From NCBI RefSeq assembly GCF_037265215.1, contig NZ_CP147737.1, positions 2,140,001 through 2,204,000 on the forward strand: DNA of 64,000 nucleotides, read 5' to 3'. Origin of the DNA: Xenorhabdus griffiniae (GTDB taxonomy: Bacteria; Pseudomonadota; Gammaproteobacteria; Enterobacterales; Enterobacteriaceae). Shown here in pieces: positions 60,131 to 64,000 of the stretch (positions within the stretch are counted from its first letter, which is position 1; each line of letters begins with the position of its first letter). The notes beneath the pieces were generated by a model. That model did not search any database and was not told the origin of the DNA. It saw only the letters and a program-made list of their open reading frames with translations. The position numbers and the translations under genes were made by a program.

Positions 60131-61377
60131 AGGGCATACATGGATTTTATCCGCTCTGGATTGGCATCGCGGTGTCGATATTTGGTAGTGAATTGACGGA
60201 ATTTGCTTTCGGGTTATGGCTGCTTCAGAAACAAATGTCAGTCATGGCTTATACGAATATGTATTTAGTATTAGTGCTTCCGGCCTTTTTACTGATGCCG
60301 TTAGTGGGCTATGTGATTGATCACTACGATAAACGCAAGGTGCTGCTACTCACTGAAGGGATTGCGGGTTTGGCCTTGGCAATTGTGCTCTTGTGCAATC
60401 ATTTTGGCTATATCAATTCCATCGTAGTCTATCTGTATATCGCCCTGACCAGCGTGCTGACCGCGTTGCAGATTGACTGTTACAGCACTCTGGTTTTTCG
60501 GCTGGTTCCACAATCTTCATTAAATCGGGCAAATGCATTGGGCAGTCTTAGCGATTCATTGCCACAAATGCTTGCTCCGGTTGTTGGTGCGTTTCTGTTT
60601 TCTCACTATGGCCTGGGTATGGTGCTGACGGTTGATCTTCTAACCTTTATGGTAAGTGCGTTCGCCGCAGGGTTATTGTTCAGGGTGAAGTCTGTACAGT
60701 TTCTGCCGCACGATGATGGCACATTATCTAAGTTGAACTGGAAAGCCATTTTTCCTGATATGGAATGTGTTCGTTTGGTTAAGGCATCGCCAGAAATGAC
60801 TTATATGATCGGGTATACCTTTTTTAAGTCAATTTTGGTTGGTGGAACGCTAATCACGATTGTTCCTTATTTTACCACCTATTTTTCTGTCGCAGATGCA
60901 GGCTACATGATGTCTGTCGGCGGAGTTTCTATGGTGATAGTCAGCCTGATGTCGGCATGGAAGCCCTCTATATTGCGATATATGCCATTGCTGTTATTGG
61001 AGTTTTTATTTGCGATTGGTTTTTTGATATTGACGCAGATAAAAAATGTTTACGTCTTAGGGGCTTGTATTGCTATCAGCTTTATCACGATGCGAATAAG
61101 CATTATTAAAATGCAAACGTTATGGCAAACCATTGTGCCGAAAATCTATCACGGTCGTGTTTTTGCCTTACGTAATCTGGTTAAGACATTCAGTAGCTTC
61201 ATTATTTATCTTATCACTGGGATTGTCTTGGAAATATTACTGGCTCAAGAGGGAGGGTGGGCGATTTGGGGGCAAAGTAACCCGATGGATCTTTATTTTA
61301 TTGGGATCACCCTTCTGATATTACCTCCCTTGCTTATCACGACACAAAAACTGTTATTAGCGATAGGGGGGAAATAA
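60127..61377 (+). CDS. MFS transporter, probable product exporter
   Basis: A 416-residue membrane protein with 10-12 hydrophobic segments and the MFS loop GYVIDHYDKRKVLLLTEG (a motif A relative: GxxxDxxxRR/K). It most resembles the enterobactin-exporter-like MFS group, common in NRPS clusters. The start overlaps the PKS/NRPS stop by four bases, and the next gene follows after one base, so it is part of the operon. Export of the product, and possibly self-protection, is the likely job; direction and substrate are inferred from context. Confidence 0.85.
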   Translation: MKGIHGFYPLWIGIAVSIFGSELTEFAFGLWLLQKQMSVMAYTNMYLVLVLPAFLLMPLVGYVIDHYDKRKVLLLTEGIAGLALAIVLLCNHFGYINSIVVYLYIALTSVLTALQIDCYSTLVFRLVPQSSLNRANALGSLSDSLPQMLAPVVGAFLFSHYGLGMVLTVDLLTFMVSAFAAGLLFRVKSVQFLPHDDGTLSKLNWKAIFPDMECVRLVKASPEMTYMIGYTFFKSILVGGTLITIVPYFTTYFSVADAGYMMSVGGVSMVIVSLMSAWKPSILRYMPLLLLEFLFAIGFLILTQIKNVYVLGACIAISFITMRISIIKMQTLWQTIVPKIYHGRVFALRNLVKTFSSFIIYLITGIVLEILLAQEGGWAIWGQSNPMDLYFIGITLLILPPLLITTQKLLLAIGGK

Positions 61378-61378
61378 T

Positions 61379-62383
61379 ATGCTGAAGATAGGCATTATCG
61401 GTACAGGCGCGGTTGCATGTTATTTGGCTCATCAATGCAAGAAACAAGGATGTCAGGTTTTTTTATTATCTTCACGAGGAATAAGGAACCAGACATTACC
61501 TATCAGTCACATACAACTCAGTGATGATACAAATCATAAGCAGGCAATCAGCAAGGATCTCGGCAGTATCGTTATTGATGGTCATTTCACTGATTATGCA
61601 GATTTTCTGTCTAAAGATTTTGATCAATTGTATGTGTGCAGCAAGACGGTATCCAATCAACATATTTGCCAGCAATTATCGCGCAATAAACATCGGCTCC
61701 GTAGCCCTGTGGTCATATTCCAAAATGGTTTTACCACAGAACAAACCTTTATTGATGAGGCATTAGGTGTCACGGTCATCCGTGGTGTACTCAACTTTTC
61801 GGTGACTTTGCATAGCAAACAAAACCTGAGATTGATGTTTCTTAAAACCAGCTATCTTGGATGCATTGAACTCACTGAACAGGCAGAAGCGGATATTTTG
61901 GCGGTTTTGGATTTACTCAACCGAGTCGGCATTCCCTTCGAAGGTTGTGAAGATATCGGACATAAAGCGTTTGCCAAAAACACGCTCAATGCGGCGGCCT
62001 CTGTGTGCGGATTAGTCCGTATCGGCGTATATACAGCGATGCGTAATTATGCTTCCCGATCTGTTATTCAGTCGATTATTGACGAGTGTGCTGCCATTGG
62101 CGAAAAAACCGGATATGTCAAAGATAGCGAAAGTTTCCGGCGTCAGTCCGTGGGGTATTTAATGTCAATTCCCGATTTTAATTCTTCTTTGGTATTGGAT
62201 GTGATCAATGGCCGGGAAACAGAGGCAGATACCTTACTGGCTTCCTTGGTCAAACTTAGCCAACGAATAGACATTGCCACGCCAAATCTGAATTTTGTTT
62301 ATCGTTATTTCGATTTTTATAACACATATATAACCCAATCCCAGACATTCACGAAAACGATCCTGGTCGAAGGAGATGCCTAA
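61379..62383 (+). CDS. Ketopantoate reductase-like (PanE/ApbA family) oxidoreductase
   Basis: A 334-residue NAD(P)-binding enzyme of the PanE/ApbA fold. The N-terminus IGIIGTGAVACYLAHQCKKQ is the Rossmann loop, IVIDGHFTDYADF and VVIFQNGFTTEQ follow, and the C-terminal helical half has HKAFAKNTLNAAASVCGL, corresponding to the catalytic Lys and Asn of PanE. It stands between the exporter and the Rieske oxygenase with no spacing (TAATG to the next gene), so it is more likely a tailoring reductase for a keto acid or a cyclic imine than a pantothenate enzyme. Confidence 0.82.
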   Translation: MLKIGIIGTGAVACYLAHQCKKQGCQVFLLSSRGIRNQTLPISHIQLSDDTNHKQAISKDLGSIVIDGHFTDYADFLSKDFDQLYVCSKTVSNQHICQQLSRNKHRLRSPVVIFQNGFTTEQTFIDEALGVTVIRGVLNFSVTLHSKQNLRLMFLKTSYLGCIELTEQAEADILAVLDLLNRVGIPFEGCEDIGHKAFAKNTLNAAASVCGLVRIGVYTAMRNYASRSVIQSIIDECAAIGEKTGYVKDSESFRRQSVGYLMSIPDFNSSLVLDVINGRETEADTLLASLVKLSQRIDIATPNLNFVYRYFDFYNTYITQSQTFTKTILVEGDA

Positions 62384-63603
62384 TGAGTAATAATACTACA
62401 ATCGATACTACAGTCATGTTACCTGAAGGTGGTGAAGGTGTTCTGAATAACGTATTTTCTCCTTATGCTGATTATTTTATCGACATGATCGACCAGCGTC
62501 ACTCTCATATTGCGATTGAACCGGTTGGAATATATGAGAGCCAAATTAAACATTATGTTTGCCAGGATTATTTCAATTACGAACAAAAAGAACTGTGGAA
62601 AAGTATTCCCCAGTTTATAGCGCCCATTCAATCATTGGAAAAAGTAGGGGATTTTATTACAGTCGATTATCAGGGGCGTGTTCCGATGATCGTGAGTAAA
62701 GTCGATGATAATCGTTGTGCTGTATTTGAAAATGTCTGTCCTCATCGGGGAGCCAGACTTGAACATCATAAGGAAGGGTGCAAAAAAGCTTTTGTTTGCC
62801 CTTATCATAGTTGGTCATTCAGTCATCAAGGCCATCTGATAGCTGCTCGTTGGCGAGAAGCTTTCCCTGAAATACCCGATCAATATCGTTCACTTAATGC
62901 AATTGATACGCTACAAAAGTTTAGTATGTTGTGGCAAATGCCAGGTGAATCTATGCCTGACTTTTCGCTGGAACATTGGTTTTCTGCCATTGATGATCAA
63001 ATTTCCGCTATCGGCTTTGAACAGCACCAATTGTTGAATTCCCGTGAAAGGATGATTAAAGCTAACTGGAAATTACTGATTGAAAATTTTATTGAATATT
63101 ATCATGTCCAGTCTCTGCACCGAAACAGCCTAGCTCCCACATTAAATGGCCAGCTTTATTCATTGGATTCTTTTGCCCAGCATGGACGGATTTTGACCCC
63201 ACTGAAAAATTTGGCTCAGGTTCGTCGACAAACACCACATAAGACACGTCGGGAGATGGTAGCCACTTATTTGCTGTTCCCCAATGTGATTATCGGGGTA
63301 CAGCCTTATCATGTTTTTGTCTCTTTTTATCATCCTGTGTCGGTAAACCAAACCTGGTCGAAGACGTTCAACTTTATCCATAAAGCAGATGAGGCGATAA
63401 GCGAGGTATGCCAACTGGATGTGGAATATCTGGCAGAAGCCCTTGAAGAAGATTACGAGGCGATTGAGCAAGTCCAAAGAAATCTGGAAGTATGCACCGC
63501 GCCGAGTCTGCTGTATGGCGAAGCGGAATCCCTTATTGTGCAGTTGCATCGCAATTTGGCAGCCATTTTGAACCAAAGTGGTAAGGGAGCAAACAAGGTA
63601 TGA
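62383..63603 (+). CDS. Rieske non-heme iron oxygenase, tailoring enzyme
   Basis: A 406-residue alpha subunit of the Rieske ring-hydroxylating/demethylating oxygenase family. The [2Fe-2S] site is CPHRGA (Cys119, His121) and CPYHSW (Cys139, His142). The catalytic iron site is ENFIEYYHVQSLH (His241, His246), with Asp357 in EEDYEAIEQVQRN as the likely third ligand. It resembles choline/carnitine-type monooxygenases as well as pathway tailoring enzymes. No reductase gene is visible nearby, so electrons must come from a partner elsewhere. The start overlaps the PanE-like gene by one base, and the end overlaps the next NRPS by four. A hydroxylation, N-demethylation or oxidative cyclisation of the peptide or of a precursor is possible. 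Confidence 0.87.
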   Translation: MSNNTTIDTTVMLPEGGEGVLNNVFSPYADYFIDMIDQRHSHIAIEPVGIYESQIKHYVCQDYFNYEQKELWKSIPQFIAPIQSLEKVGDFITVDYQGRVPMIVSKVDDNRCAVFENVCPHRGARLEHHKEGCKKAFVCPYHSWSFSHQGHLIAARWREAFPEIPDQYRSLNAIDTLQKFSMLWQMPGESMPDFSLEHWFSAIDDQISAIGFEQHQLLNSRERMIKANWKLLIENFIEYYHVQSLHRNSLAPTLNGQLYSLDSFAQHGRILTPLKNLAQVRRQTPHKTRREMVATYLLFPNVIIGVQPYHVFVSFYHPVSVNQTWSKTFNFIHKADEAISEVCQLDVEYLAEALEEDYEAIEQVQRNLEVCTAPSLLYGEAESLIVQLHRNLAAILNQSGKGANKV

Positions 63604-64000
63604 GTGAGATAAGAGATCTGGATCGTGCTGATTTTGAGATTGATGAAGTGCCGGTCTCTGCTGGTCAGCAAGATTTGTGGTTGGCAGAACAATTAACTGC
63701 AAAACAGCTTTACATCGTACCCGTAACCTACGAATTAGTTGGCTCATTAGATCAGGATAAATTGCTGGATGCGATTGCCCAGACGGTACAAAACAGTGAA
63801 GCTTTCCGTACCGCATTTGTCGAAAGCGATCAGGGATTGGTTCAGCATATCTACCCTGAGATTGAATTACCCGTTACTGTGATAGATCTATCTAGGCAAG
63901 GCATAGCATCAGATAATGATGAGCGCCTGCAACAGGCATTAATGCACTGTCAGCATAATTTGGAAACCCCATTTACTTTGGAAAAACCCGGCTTGGCACG
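63600..64000 (+). CDS. NRPS, N-terminal condensation domain (partial)
   Basis: The frame starts ATGAGTGAG at 63600, overlapping the Rieske stop, and stays open to the window edge (about 133 codons). It opens with an NRPS condensation domain: VSAGQQDLWLAEQL matches the first core motif (SxAQxRLWxxxQL), and QNSEAFRTAFVESDQGLVQH matches the second (RHxxLRTxF-type). It is the next elongation enzyme of the same operon, so the pathway continues to the right and the product cannot be inferred from this window alone. Confidence 0.9.
   Translation, partial: MSEIRDLDRADFEIDEVPVSAGQQDLWLAEQLTAKQLYIVPVTYELVGSLDQDKLLDAIAQTVQNSEAFRTAFVESDQGLVQHIYPEIELPVTVIDLSRQGIASDNDERLQQALMHCQHNLETPFTLEKPGLA

Noticed and set aside
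46186..64000. Assignment of the operon to a named Xenorhabdus product such as odilorhabdin, fabclavine or cabanillasin
   Set aside because: Some traits overlap (basic residues, PKS/NRPS hybrid), but I cannot match gene order or domains to any of these from the sequence alone.

Overview
The window looks like chromosome from a Xenorhabdus- or Photorhabdus-type gammaproteobacterium. This rests on an enterobacterial housekeeping backbone (murJ, argS, yecM, cutC, cmoAB, yecN, aspS, nudB, yebC, ruvCAB), a moderately AT-rich composition, nine copies of an intergenic hairpin repeat, and large accessory blocks (type VI secretion, an invasin-like adhesin, a PKS/NRPS cluster). The genus is an inference; no ribosomal RNA gene is present.

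Region 1 (1-23,020, minus strand) is a type VI secretion (T6SS) cluster. In transcription order it reads vgrG, a DUF2169/pentapeptide protein, a pentapeptide protein, tssL, tssM, tssA, tssB, tssC, hcp, an FHA gene, tssE, tssF, tssG, clpV and a Ser/Thr kinase that runs off the left edge. Two lesions stand out. An 8-bp unit present three times shifts the frame near the end of clpV; two copies would restore one continuous ATPase. The tssL frame starts inside the preceding pentapeptide gene, as if a deletion had joined them, and tssJ and tssK are not found in the window. The system may be decaying or phase-switched.

Region 2 (23,021-45,416) is mostly conserved backbone: murJ, a 1,359-residue inverse autotransporter (invasin/intimin type), argS, yecM, a D-galactonate operon (dgoK-dgoA-dgoD-dgoT), cutC, cmoB, cmoA, yecN, aspS, nudB, yebC, ruvC and ruvAB. 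A LexA-type SOS box lies in front of ruvA. Between yecM and dgoK is a decayed 3' remnant of the repressor gene dgoR, so the galactonate operon has lost its linked regulator.

Region 3 (46,186 to the right edge, plus strand) is a tightly packed biosynthetic operon. It encodes a lysine-2,3-aminomutase-like radical SAM enzyme, a class I/II aminotransferase, a VioC-like Fe(II)/2-oxoglutarate oxygenase, a PKS (acyl ligase-ACP-KS-AT), a PKS/NRPS (ACP-aminotransferase-C-A-T), an MFS exporter, a PanE-like reductase, a Rieske oxygenase and the start of another NRPS. The split PKS/NRPS repeats the logic of iturin/mycosubtilin initiation: an activated acyl chain is extended with malonate, its beta-keto group is transaminated, and the beta-amino acyl unit is joined to an amino acid. 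The accessory enzymes and the adenylation pocket point to an unusual basic amino acid. I do not recognise this gene set as a known pathway, and it is the best candidate for an undescribed system here.

The nine hairpin repeats lie between genes, mainly in the T6SS spacers, after murJ and cutC, and on both sides of the AT-rich spacer in front of the biosynthetic operon.
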